Assembly: GCA_020348925.1 (NCBI GenBank)
Contig: CP070758.1
Coordinates: 1,626,844 to 1,644,948 of the forward strand
Reading direction: 5' to 3'
DNA length: 18,105 nt
Origin: Gemmatimonadota bacterium
GTDB taxonomy: Bacteria > JBHIER01 > G020348925
The notes below the pieces were generated by a model, which saw only the letters and a list, made by a program, of their open reading frames with translations, was not told the DNA's origin and made no database searches. The position numbers were made by a program, and so were the translations under genes. How positions within the stretch are numbered: the stretch's first letter is position 1; each line of letters opens with the position of its first letter. Shown piece by piece: positions 8,703 through 17,081 of this stretch.

Positions 8703-11261
8703 ATGGCTGTTCAATATATATTCACAGTTCTTGTCGCCGTTGCCCTGGTGTTTATTCTTGTTCATATTGCACATCTGCGAGGCAAAATACATCAGAAAAC
8801 CCGTCTGTGTGAAGCAGCCGAAGAGAAGTACCGGGTTTTAATAGAAAACGCCTATGAAGGTATTGGGGTGATTCAGGATGAGCGATATGACTTTGTCAAT
8901 CCCAGCATGACGAAAATTTTTGGGTATTCAAGACGGGAATTGACACATCGGAACAAGATTGAATTCGTTCACCCCGATGATCGAAAGATGATTCGCAGTC
9001 GATTCCTGCGAAAGCGTCAGGGGGAGGAGGTTCCCGCTTCTTATCCTGTAAGGATTCTGACGAAGGCAGGCGATACGAAGTGGCTTAAGATCAGTTCTGC
9101 GCGGATTGCATGGGAGGGAAAACCGGCTGATCTGGAATTTATTTCCGATATAACAGATTTGAAGCAGGTTGAAGAGGAATTGAGGTTATACAGGGAACTC
9201 TACCTCAATTCGAAGGACGGAATCGTCATTCTGGACGCCGAGGGTCGATATATCGATTCCAATCCTGAGCATCATAAGCGTTCTGGTTATACGAAAGAAG
9301 AGCTGAAAGCAAGAGGTGTTGATGGTATTATTGGCCCGAAGGCAGGAGACATATTTCGTGATGGTATGGAAGCTGGACAAAGTATTCGACGGGAAGTGAC
9401 CGCATATAGGAAAGACGGAAAAGAAGTGACAGTCGATATATCTGGATTTCCTATTAAAGATGAAGGAGGTGATATCCGCTATTTTGTGGGCATCGGGCGA
9501 GATATCACCGAAAAGAAGAGAGCCCAAGAGGCTCTCTCTACGCGTCTGCGATACGAAGAGGGACTGGAAGCATGTTCACGTGTGTTGATGAAGGGTACCA
9601 GTGATGAGAGTTCTCTGCAAGAAGCTCTCAAATATTTACTTGAGGCATCCGGCTCGAGTCGCGTATATATATTTGAAAATTTCGAAGATCCTGAGAAGGG
9701 TTTGTCAATGCGACAAACCCACGAGGTTTGCGCAGAGGGTATTCAGCCGTCCTTTGACGATCCTTTGAAGCGAGAATACCCCTATGATCCTGAATTTGAA
9801 CGATGGAAGAGTATCTTGGCTCATGGTGAGGCTATTGTCGGCACCATTGAAACGTTTCCCCAAACAGAGAGGCATGTACTTGCAGCCCAAGGAATTCTTT
9901 CCCTCCTCGTATTGCCGATCATGATTGGGGGAGAGTGGTTCGGATTCGTCGGGTTTGATGACTGTAAGAACCTTCGCGAAGGATCTGAAGAAGATATCCG
10001 CCTATTGAGAACGGCTTCAGAGATCATTGGGACATATATTGAACATAAACGATTCGAGGAAGTGCTTCGTATCAGTGAGGAACGGTTTCGCAGTCTCGTT
10101 GAAAATGCGAAAGATGTCATTTATTCGATGACGCCGGAGGGGAAGTTTACATATCTCTCCCCACAGTTCAAGCAAGTAACAGGATTCGAGGTTTCCGAAT
10201 ATGTCGGGAAATCGCTTGAAGATCTTTTACATCCACAGGACCTAAAGCAAAGCCGCAGATGGTTAGAAATGGGCATGCCGAAGGAAGAGACGCCGCCAGG
10301 AGGATATGAGTTTCGAACGAAAACCAAGGATAACGGATGGCGTTGGCTCACGACCTCCGCTTCAGTGATCCGTGATGAGGGTGGAAAGCCCCTGGAAGCT
10401 ATTGGGGTTGCTCACGACATTACAGAGATGAAGCGGGTTCTGGAAGATTTGGAAAAGGCCAATCGCGAGATTCGTGACGCTCAGACGCAATTGGTGCAAA
10501 CCGAGAAGATGGCTACCTTGGGCATGCTGGTGGCTGGTGTGGCCCATGAAATCAATACCCCTTTCGGGGCCGTGGCCAGTATGCACGACACGATGGAACG
10601 GGCGGTGCAAAGAGTGAGAGCGGTTGTCGAGAAGGCGGATTCGGATGTTCAGGATCGTGAGCAGACGCTGGAGAAGGCATTTGAGGTCATTGATAAGGCG
10701 AACGAAGTTATCGACTCGGGGATTGATCGGGTGAGCGAGATCGTCCGACGCTTGCGCAGCTTCGCCCGTCTCGATGAGGCAGAACTGAAGGAAGTCGATA
10801 TTCATGAAGGTTTGGAGGATACCCTGACCATTATCCACCATCAGATTAAGCACAATATCGAGGTCGTGAAACGGTACAGTACACTTCCTCTCATAACGTG
10901 TTATCCCGGTCAGCTCAATCAAGTGTTTCTCAATGTCCTTATGAACGCTTACCAGGCCATTGTTGGCAAGGGAACAATCACTATAGAGACGGTGCAGAAA
11001 AATAATACCATAGAGGTTAGTATCAGTGATACCGGTATCGGAATTTCGAAGGAGAATCTTGAAAAGATATTTGATCCGGGGTTTACGACAAAGGGTGTTG
11101 GTATTGGCACCGGTCTCGGTCTTCCCATTTCCTACAGAATTGTGCAATTCCATAGAGGTCAGATAAAGGTGAAGAGTGAGGAAGGAAAAGGGTCGACATT
11201 CACGATCTTGCTGCCGATGAATTTGAAGGAATTGATGGAATCCAACATAAAAAAAGATTGA
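8703..11261 (+). CDS. membrane-anchored PAS/GAF sensor histidine kinase, first gene of envelope operon
   Basis: This is an 852-aa histidine kinase. A single N-terminal membrane helix (about 4-24) anchors it, with no periplasmic domain, so sensing is likely cytoplasmic. In order it has PAS1 (about 43-160), PAS2 (about 161-275), a GAF domain (about 281-450), PAS3 (about 453-580) and a coiled linker. The dimerisation domain with His615 in 'GVAHEINTP' follows. The ATPase domain has an N-box at Asn739-Asn748, a G1 box at Asp776 ('DTGIGIS') and a 'GTGLGLP' G2 box. All expected catalytic residues are present. The ribosome site is weak: GGGAGAAG lies about 13 nt upstream. The stop codon is one base before the next ATG, so the outer-membrane barrel, lipoprotein and phosphoesterase genes are probably co-transcribed and the first of them translationally coupled. 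No response regulator is nearby. The catalytic half is paralogous to the kinase ending at 8386. Confidence 0.94.
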   Translation: MAVQYIFTVLVAVALVFILVHIAHLRGKIHQKTRLCEAAEEKYRVLIENAYEGIGVIQDERYDFVNPSMTKIFGYSRRELTHRNKIEFVHPDDRKMIRSRFLRKRQGEEVPASYPVRILTKAGDTKWLKISSARIAWEGKPADLEFISDITDLKQVEEELRLYRELYLNSKDGIVILDAEGRYIDSNPEHHKRSGYTKEELKARGVDGIIGPKAGDIFRDGMEAGQSIRREVTAYRKDGKEVTVDISGFPIKDEGGDIRYFVGIGRDITEKKRAQEALSTRLRYEEGLEACSRVLMKGTSDESSLQEALKYLLEASGSSRVYIFENFEDPEKGLSMRQTHEVCAEGIQPSFDDPLKREYPYDPEFERWKSILAHGEAIVGTIETFPQTERHVLAAQGILSLLVLPIMIGGEWFGFVGFDDCKNLREGSEEDIRLLRTASEIIGTYIEHKRFEEVLRISEERFRSLVENAKDVIYSMTPEGKFTYLSPQFKQVTGFEVSEYVGKSLEDLLHPQDLKQSRRWLEMGMPKEETPPGGYEFRTKTKDNGWRWLTTSASVIRDEGGKPLEAIGVAHDITEMKRVLEDLEKANREIRDAQTQLVQTEKMATLGMLVAGVAHEINTPFGAVASMHDTMERAVQRVRAVVEKADSDVQDREQTLEKAFEVIDKANEVIDSGIDRVSEIVRRLRSFARLDEAELKEVDIHEGLEDTLTIIHHQIKHNIEVVKRYSTLPLITCYPGQLNQVFLNVLMNAYQAIVGKGTITIETVQKNNTIEVSISDTGIGISKENLEKIFDPGFTTKGVGIGTGLGLPISYRIVQFHRGQIKVKSEEGKGSTFTILLPMNLKELMESNIKKD

Positions 11262-11262
11262 C

Positions 11263-12561
11263 ATGAGATCGAAAATGATGAAAACATACCTTCTATCGAT
11301 TTTTTTATTGTTGACCTATTGTTCAACAATACTCTCTGGACAAGACGTTTCGTCAGACAGTGCTAGTGTGAGCGCAAATGGCAGTGCATATCCGGAAAAA
11401 ATGAAAAGCCGGCAGACTTGGGAGCGCATTCTATCCTTTCCAGGAAATCTTTTCTATTTCCCCATCGAAATGGTTTTTAAGGGAGTTGAGAGGACAACCG
11501 AATACCTGGATGAGTCCAAGCTTGTGTATAAAATTTTTGATAAACTGACTACCGATGATGGTCTTAGGGGTGTCAGACCGTACTATTCGTCCCGAGCAGG
11601 GGGTGGAATAAAATTATTCCAGAAAAATCTCCTTAACGAGAATTCGAAATTGACCCTTACACTGGCTGCTGGTCTTCGAGAGCGTCGGCGGTATGAATTG
11701 CGGTTGAAACGAGTTCAATTTCCAGGACAGAATATTCTATCGGATTACAAAATTCGCTATCAGTTCCTTTCAGATGAGTCTTTTTACGGTATCGGAAAAG
11801 AGAGTCAGAGATCGGGTAGAAGTAATTATGCTCATGAGCAGATCGTCATAACATCATCCTTTGAAAAGCATCTCAATAGGATTTGGAGTGTGAACGCGCT
11901 CATCGGATTCGAAGAGAATGAGATTCAAAGGGGGAGAGACATCGAATATCCATCTACGACTGATCTCTATGCGGATGAGAAGCTTTCAGGATTAAGTACA
12001 AAGAACCGAATGGGAAAGGTACAGTTCACCTTTGAAGCTGATGCCAGAAATCACAGGGGGCAGCCTACTGCAGGCTACAGACTGTTTTTCGGAAGTGCTC
12101 TTTACCAGCAGGTTGATGATAAAGCATTCGGCTTTTGGAAATTTTCAGCTGATTTTTCAAAATTTGTTCATCTGTTCTATAACAGGACGATCGTTCTTCG
12201 GGTAGCCGGGGAAGTGACTGAACCTTTTCGAACTCGGGAGATTCCTTTTTACCATCTGGCAGAGTTGGGAAGCCGTGAAACGATCCGGGGATTCAGGAGA
12301 GGTCGATTTCGAGACGAGGATATGATTTTGGGCTCACTGGAATATCGGTATCCGGTTTGGTTTCACACAGATATCGCTCTCTTCGTGGATGCCGGGCACG
12401 TTACTGAGGACATTTTCCGTGAGATCACTCCCAGGGATGTTCAGGTGGGCTATGGTATCGGCATTCGATTGTTAGGGGGAGAGGATATCATCACAAAATT
12501 TGAGATCAGCAACAGCCGAGAACAGCTGCGAGTATATTTTGAGCTCAATCCCGATTTGTAA
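11263..12561 (+). CDS. Omp85/BamA-family outer-membrane beta-barrel, POTRA-less
   Basis: This 432-aa protein has an N-terminal signal peptide: a basic start, a hydrophobic core at about 8-22, and likely type I cleavage near 'ILSGQD'. ATG 11263 follows the kinase stop by 1 nt, and in-frame ATGs at 11275 and 11278 would give a slightly shorter signal. From about residue 85 the sequence alternates polar and aromatic residues as barrel strands do. It carries 'DARNHRGQPTAGYRLFFGS', a typical surface-antigen (Bac_surface_Ag) strand pair. 'GSRETIRGFRRGRFRDED' holds Ile-Arg-Gly-Phe (341-344), which corresponds to the conserved VRGF/Y motif of Omp85 loop 6. It ends in a barrel-type C-terminus. There is room for only a short N-terminal segment, so POTRA domains are absent or greatly reduced. 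Omp85 relatives insert or secrete proteins or move lipids; the cargo here is unknown. Its neighbours suggest it serves the lipoprotein and phosphoesterase. Confidence 0.85.
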   Translation: MRSKMMKTYLLSIFLLLTYCSTILSGQDVSSDSASVSANGSAYPEKMKSRQTWERILSFPGNLFYFPIEMVFKGVERTTEYLDESKLVYKIFDKLTTDDGLRGVRPYYSSRAGGGIKLFQKNLLNENSKLTLTLAAGLRERRRYELRLKRVQFPGQNILSDYKIRYQFLSDESFYGIGKESQRSGRSNYAHEQIVITSSFEKHLNRIWSVNALIGFEENEIQRGRDIEYPSTTDLYADEKLSGLSTKNRMGKVQFTFEADARNHRGQPTAGYRLFFGSALYQQVDDKAFGFWKFSADFSKFVHLFYNRTIVLRVAGEVTEPFRTREIPFYHLAELGSRETIRGFRRGRFRDEDMILGSLEYRYPVWFHTDIALFVDAGHVTEDIFREITPRDVQVGYGIGIRLLGGEDIITKFEISNSREQLRVYFELNPDL

Positions 12562-12574
12562 GAAGAGAGAGGGT

Positions 12575-14323
12575 ATGAAGACAGTATCAAAAAAAGATTT
12601 CCGTTTCTTCTGGAGTGAATTTTTTCTGTGCGTTTTTGTCTCGCTGTTCGCAACGTGCCTCATCGGTGGATGCGGCGGTTCTCGGATGTTTGTACCACCG
12701 GAGCCGGTTCCTGATGACAGAAGGCCTGTACCGGAGTCTGATGAAAAGGAGATTAATATATACGCAGATAATGTGGATAAACTCGTTTCGAAGCAGATTG
12801 GAAAACTTTTCGATACGTCTCAACATGTCCGAAAGGCTTTTGGCAAACCGAAACAGGCTTATAACGTTGATGCATTTGGCGAAGTTCCCAATTCGAGCTG
12901 GTTCACGAATCGCAATGGTTCGCAGTGTATGACATTAGAGGAAATCAGCCGGGGACCCAATACTGGCATGGGACCCGACACATCTGGCACTTGGAAAATC
13001 TTTCGGGCGAAGGCGGAAGGTGTTACCCCCGGTTTCTCAATTGAGGACAAACATGGGGAGCGATATCTTATTAAATTTGACCCGAAGGGGTATAGTGAAA
13101 TGGCCACAGGTGCCGAGGTGGTCTCCACAAAATTGCTCCATGCGGCGGGATATAATGTGCCGGAGAATTACATTGTCTATTTTCATCCCCGGATACTCAG
13201 ATTGGGTGAAAAGGTGAAATTTACTGATAAAAAGGGACAAACACGTTTTATGACGGAGGTAGACCTTGAAGAACTTCTTGGGAGAATTGAGTACCTTCCG
13301 GATGGACGCATTCGAGCGGCGGCAAGTAAATTATTACCTGGAAAGACAAAGGGACCTTTTCGCTATGAGAGCACGGTGAAGGATGATCCCAACGACTTCA
13401 TTCCTCATCAACACCGTCGTGAGTTACGTGCTTTGAGGGTTGTTGCAGCCTGGTTGAATCATTACGACACAAAAGCCAACAATAGTCTCGATGTCTACAC
13501 AGAAGAAGGTTATGTGAAGCATTACTTGATAGATTTCGGTTCCACACTGGGAAGTCAGGGAAATGAGCCGATGCCTCCCTTTATTGGTTTCGAAGGAAGT
13601 TTCGATCTGTTTCAAATATTGAAACAGCTGTGTACCTTTGGATTTCACATTCGACCCTGGGAGAAGGCTGATCCTATTCAGTATCCCTCTGTGGGGCGTT
13701 TTCACAATCGTGACTTCAATCCTCAGCAGTACAAATTTATTCTACCCAATCCCGCCTTTCAGAAAATGATGAAGCTGGACGGTTACTGGGGGGCGAAGCT
13801 GGTCATGTCCTTCACGGATGAGCAGATCGAAGCCGCTGTGGCTCAGGGTCAGTATTCGGATCCTGAGGCAGAGGCATATTTAATTCAGACGCTCATTGAG
13901 CGACGGGATATCATCGGTCGATATTGGTTTCGGCGAGTGCCATCATTGGATGCATTCGAATTGGAGAATAATTCCAATGGTATCCAAAAACTCTGTTTTA
14001 CTGATTTGGCTGTTGCTACGGGATTGGAATCCTCGGACGAGTCACGCTATCGTTACCGTTTGAAAGTGCTCCCTGGAAATAATATCATATCGCGATATCA
14101 GGATATTGGAACCACAACGTGTATTCCGCTCCCAACTCCGCGTAAAATTGTAGCGGAATTGCAGAAGGGAAATTCGACCTTACCGTCGGAATGGCAACTT
14201 CAGGTGTCCTTGCTGGTGAAGCGAGGGAATAAGGAAAAATGGAGCACTTGGATCAGGGTGTATCTCGTTATAGAAGAAGGAGTCAATGAATATTCGTTGC
14301 TCGGAATAGAGCGTGAAGGGTAA
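12575..14323 (+). CDS. lipoprotein with protein-kinase-like (kinase-fold) motifs, function unknown
   Basis: This is a 582-aa protein. ATG 12575 follows a purine-rich AGAGAGAGGG ribosome site 13 nt after the barrel gene; an in-frame start at 12500 would lie inside that gene and spoil the signal. The N-terminus is a lipoprotein signal with lipobox 'LIGGC' (Cys33) and Gly at +2, compatible with outer-membrane retention. The core looks like a kinase fold. A strand has Lys167 ('YLIKFDP'), followed by Glu181 in a helix ('TGAEVVSTKLLHAAGY'). 'WLNHYDTKANNSLDVY' places His296, Asp298, Lys300 and Asn303 as in HRDLKxxN catalytic loops. 'YLIDFGSTLG' follows with Asp320-Phe-Gly. The order and spacing fit protein kinases or the PI3K/HipA-like superfamily. 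The region from about 460 to 582 looks beta-rich. I know of relatives annotated only as hypothetical. Kinase activity is an inference and it may be a pseudokinase. Confidence 0.78.
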   Translation: MKTVSKKDFRFFWSEFFLCVFVSLFATCLIGGCGGSRMFVPPEPVPDDRRPVPESDEKEINIYADNVDKLVSKQIGKLFDTSQHVRKAFGKPKQAYNVDAFGEVPNSSWFTNRNGSQCMTLEEISRGPNTGMGPDTSGTWKIFRAKAEGVTPGFSIEDKHGERYLIKFDPKGYSEMATGAEVVSTKLLHAAGYNVPENYIVYFHPRILRLGEKVKFTDKKGQTRFMTEVDLEELLGRIEYLPDGRIRAAASKLLPGKTKGPFRYESTVKDDPNDFIPHQHRRELRALRVVAAWLNHYDTKANNSLDVYTEEGYVKHYLIDFGSTLGSQGNEPMPPFIGFEGSFDLFQILKQLCTFGFHIRPWEKADPIQYPSVGRFHNRDFNPQQYKFILPNPAFQKMMKLDGYWGAKLVMSFTDEQIEAAVAQGQYSDPEAEAYLIQTLIERRDIIGRYWFRRVPSLDAFELENNSNGIQKLCFTDLAVATGLESSDESRYRYRLKVLPGNNIISRYQDIGTTTCIPLPTPRKIVAELQKGNSTLPSEWQLQVSLLVKRGNKEKWSTWIRVYLVIEEGVNEYSLLGIEREG

Positions 14324-14335
14324 GGAAACGTACTT

Positions 14336-15586
14336 ATGAAAATGAGATCGGTAATTACACGAACAGCTTATTGTGTCGTTACGGTTCTTATACTCGGGGC
14401 TGGTCTTCGTTGTGCACGAACAGGATTTGTGGTTGAGAAATATCCTGAGGATTTTTACGTCGTTCCCAAGCTTTTGCCGGATATCCGGAACAATGATAAA
14501 GTGACGTTTCTTGTTTACAGCGACAACCAGGCTGGTTGGCGAGTGAAAGAGAAATTTTTAAACAGATCCAACTGGACGAGCTGGAAAATGGTTATGGTTC
14601 CCTTTTACCAATTGTATTTGTTCGGGAATGGTCTATGGGGTTTTGCAAACTGGCTTCGACACGTCCCGGATTACGGTAAAAAAGAGCGCATTATGGTCAG
14701 GGATGCGATTTACGCGGAAGCGCAGAAAACCGGCGTGGATTTTATTTTAAACATCGGTGATCTCGTCACTCATGACGGTCGCCGGCCTTCTCATTGGGCC
14801 ACGTTTCTGAAAGAGAACAAAGCTGAGCATCCTCTGCTCAAGGAAATACCGTACCTTCCTGTTCTTGGCAACCATGAGCGAGGGAACGATACCACGTATG
14901 GTTTTTCCAACTTTGAAGCGGTCTTCGGTTATCCCAGATTTTACGTCGTCGAATGCACGCATGGCGTCCTCATTGTGGTCGATTCAAATCTCATTCTGGA
15001 CCAGTATCAGTATATCGACGATGATGTGCAGGAGGAATTGTTTGAAAAATGGTTTGTGTCTGGCGAAGATGCCAAGGAGCGGTCTTGGTTGGAGAAACAG
15101 CTTTCATTGTATGACAAATCTTTCAAGATCGTCGCTATGCACAATCCACCGATTTCCTTCGGGAAACATCATGCAGATTGGTTGGAGCAGTCCAACGGCA
15201 GAAATCTTCTTGAGAAACGACAACAACTTCTCAAATTGATTGGAGAGCATGGTGTGCAGGTTGTTTTTTCCGGACACGATCATCTGTATCAGCACAGCGT
15301 ACTGCAGTGCGGCGACCAGCAACGCGTGCACTTGATTGTTGGTGGCGGAGGTGGCGCGACTCTTCGGGGAGGATATGATCCAGAGGTTCAGATGAAGTAT
15401 CAACAGCATTTCGTCAATGAGGGCCTGGATGTCTCTCTTCTGAATCAAGCGATGATCTATCATTATTATTGCGTTCAGGTGAACGCGAGTGAACTCGTCA
15501 TAAAAGTCATTGAAGTCACTATGAAAGAAGAACAACCTACGAGTTTGGTGGAGGAAATCCGAATAGAAAAAACGGTTAAGGATTGA
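14336..15586 (+). CDS. secreted calcineurin-like metallophosphoesterase
   Basis: This 416-aa protein starts at ATG 14336, 12 nt after the upstream stop, with AAGGAAA 7 nt before it. A basic N-terminus and a hydrophobic stretch (about 9-25) form a signal peptide or anchor. Cys26 follows in 'GLRC', a poor lipobox, so lipidation is doubtful. The metal-site motifs of the Metallophos family appear in order: Asp63 in 'SDNQ', Asp142 in 'NIGDLVTHDG', Asn179-His180-Glu181 in 'LGNHE', His269 in 'AMHNPP' and His314-His316 in 'SGHDH'. The usual D-x-H is D-x-Q here, a substitution I also know from other calcineurin-like enzymes. About 65 residues with a hydrophobic, Trp-rich segment are inserted between the first and second motifs and might touch the membrane or partner proteins. 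It should hydrolyse phosphomonoesters or diesters in the periplasm or at the outer membrane; the substrate is unknown. Its operon places it with the kinase-like lipoprotein. Confidence 0.88.
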   Translation: MKMRSVITRTAYCVVTVLILGAGLRCARTGFVVEKYPEDFYVVPKLLPDIRNNDKVTFLVYSDNQAGWRVKEKFLNRSNWTSWKMVMVPFYQLYLFGNGLWGFANWLRHVPDYGKKERIMVRDAIYAEAQKTGVDFILNIGDLVTHDGRRPSHWATFLKENKAEHPLLKEIPYLPVLGNHERGNDTTYGFSNFEAVFGYPRFYVVECTHGVLIVVDSNLILDQYQYIDDDVQEELFEKWFVSGEDAKERSWLEKQLSLYDKSFKIVAMHNPPISFGKHHADWLEQSNGRNLLEKRQQLLKLIGEHGVQVVFSGHDHLYQHSVLQCGDQQRVHLIVGGGGGATLRGGYDPEVQMKYQQHFVNEGLDVSLLNQAMIYHYYCVQVNASELVIKVIEVTMKEEQPTSLVEEIRIEKTVKD

Positions 15587-15661
15587 TCTGATATCATTGA
15601 TAATGTTTTCATTCAAGTTTAGGCTTCGAAGTTAATAATCGGGGCAATCTGGGAAGAACGA

Positions 15662-17002
15662 ATGACCATTCCTCGGTCGAAGAGCGTTTTGGATCGATTT
15701 TTGAATCTCTTTACGGAAGTGCGTTCCGGTGAGGGGATATCGGCCGTCCTGTTGTGCTTCAACATTTTTCTCATATTAACGGCCTATTATAGTATTAAGC
15801 CTGTGCGTGAAGCTTTGATCCTGGCGGGTGGGGGGGCAGAGCTGAAGAGCTACATGTCTGCGGCCCAGGCGATTCTCCTGTTAGGTTTCGTTCCTCTGTA
15901 TAGTATGCTGGCCAGCCGATTTCCTCGCCGCTCCCTGATCAATATTGTCACGTTCTTTTTCGCAGGCTGTCTCGGTCTGTTTTATATCCTGGCGCAGGTT
16001 CGGATTCCTCTCGGCGTCATCTTTTTCATATGGGTCGGTATTTTCAGTTTAATGGTCACCGCCCAATTCTGGGCTTTTGCCAATGATCTCTATACGCCGG
16101 AAGCTGGGAAGCGAATTTTTGTCATCGTCGCTTTCGGTGCTTCGGCGGGAGCTGTATTTGGAGGGTTTGTTGCGGGGCGACTGATCGTACCATTGGGTGT
16201 GTATCAACTCATGCTCGTGTCCGGCGTTCTTTTGCTTCTCAGCTTGATTTTCACAAATGTGGTCGATTCCAGGCAAAAGAAGGTAATTATTGAAGCGAAG
16301 CGAGACGACCAAATCGTTGAAGAACCTTTGAAAAAAGCGAGAGCCTTCAAACTCGTATTTCAAAACAAGTATCTTTTACTGATTGCCTTTCTCATCCTTT
16401 TTATCAACTGGGTGAATACAACAGGCGAATATATTCTTGGCCGGACCGTTTCCGAAGCCGCGACGCGTGCCATCAGTTCTGGAGAAGTGGGAGGATTAAC
16501 CGAGGCGGAATATATCGGCAAGTTTTATGCTGATTTCTTTACCGTTGTCAATTTGATCGGTCTGTTGATGCAACTGTTTATCGTCTCGAGGGTATTGAAA
16601 TATTTAGGCATCCGCATTGCCATACTTTTTCTGCCCTTGATAGCTCTGGGCGGTTATTTCATTATTGCCTTCTTACCAATGCTATCGATCGTTCGCATAG
16701 CAAAGACCGCTGAAAACTCTACGGACTATTCACTTCAAAACACAGTCAGGCACGCTCTCTTTTTACCCACAACACGCGAGGAGAAATACAAAGCAAAACA
16801 GGCCGTTGATACTTTTTTCTGGCGAGCCGGTGATGTATTATCTGCCGCTGTAGTGGCAATTGGAACGAACATTCTTGCTTTCCACACGAAACAATTCGCA
16901 CTGGTCAATATTTTTCTTGTGTTGATCTGGTTAGGTCTTGGTCTGATGATTGGTAAAGAAAACAAGAGGCTAACGGTAAAATATAATGAGAGCGGGCCAT
17001 AA
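15662..17002 (+). CDS. ATP/ADP translocase (TLC/Npt)-family membrane carrier, copy 1
   Basis: This is a 446-aa polytopic inner-membrane protein with about 12 hydrophobic segments. GGGAAG lies 5 nt before ATG 15662. The N-terminus has the amphipathic 'LFTEVRSGEG' lead-in and then TM1 with 'YYSIKPVREALIL'. This matches the K-P-V-R signature seen in free-living members of the NTP/NDP exchange transporter family (COG3202-like, related to plastid and rickettsial ATP/ADP translocases). Further family-like stretches are 'FWAFANDLYTPEAGKRIF' with the following glycine-rich helix, and 'WVNTTGEYILGRTVSE' at the start of the second half. Substrate specificity in free-living bacteria is not established, so nucleotide transport is only a family-level guess. 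A 75-nt gap separates it from the phosphoesterase gene, and I see no terminator there, so it may share that transcript. A close paralogue follows. Confidence 0.85.
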   Translation: MTIPRSKSVLDRFLNLFTEVRSGEGISAVLLCFNIFLILTAYYSIKPVREALILAGGGAELKSYMSAAQAILLLGFVPLYSMLASRFPRRSLINIVTFFFAGCLGLFYILAQVRIPLGVIFFIWVGIFSLMVTAQFWAFANDLYTPEAGKRIFVIVAFGASAGAVFGGFVAGRLIVPLGVYQLMLVSGVLLLLSLIFTNVVDSRQKKVIIEAKRDDQIVEEPLKKARAFKLVFQNKYLLLIAFLILFINWVNTTGEYILGRTVSEAATRAISSGEVGGLTEAEYIGKFYADFFTVVNLIGLLMQLFIVSRVLKYLGIRIAILFLPLIALGGYFIIAFLPMLSIVRIAKTAENSTDYSLQNTVRHALFLPTTREEKYKAKQAVDTFFWRAGDVLSAAVVAIGTNILAFHTKQFALVNIFLVLIWLGLGLMIGKENKRLTVKYNESGP

Positions 17003-17081
17003 TCTTATTTTCAAAGGTACGATCGAATGCACACTGACATTCCTTCCCATTTTTCAAGAAAGCAGCATGACTGAATCAAGA

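Noticed and set aside
9517-9537. 8-bp perfect stem with a 5-nt loop at the PAS2-GAF junction of the second kinase gene
   Set aside because: One or two such stems are expected by chance in a window this long, and it lies within intact coding sequence.
9698-9720. 9-bp perfect stem with a 5-nt loop inside the GAF-coding region
   Set aside because: It is only mildly unlikely by chance (roughly one in every two or three windows of this size), and no function is suggested by its place.
10362-11264. 300-codon open frame on the minus strand opposite the second kinase's catalytic domain
   Set aside because: It mirrors a conserved coding region, encodes no recognisable domain and lacks its own ribosome site or promoter. 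It is a codon-bias shadow.
12500-12574. Upstream in-frame start for the kinase-like lipoprotein
   Set aside because: It would lie inside the barrel gene and bury the lipoprotein signal. ATG 12575 has a ribosome site and gives a clean signal peptide.
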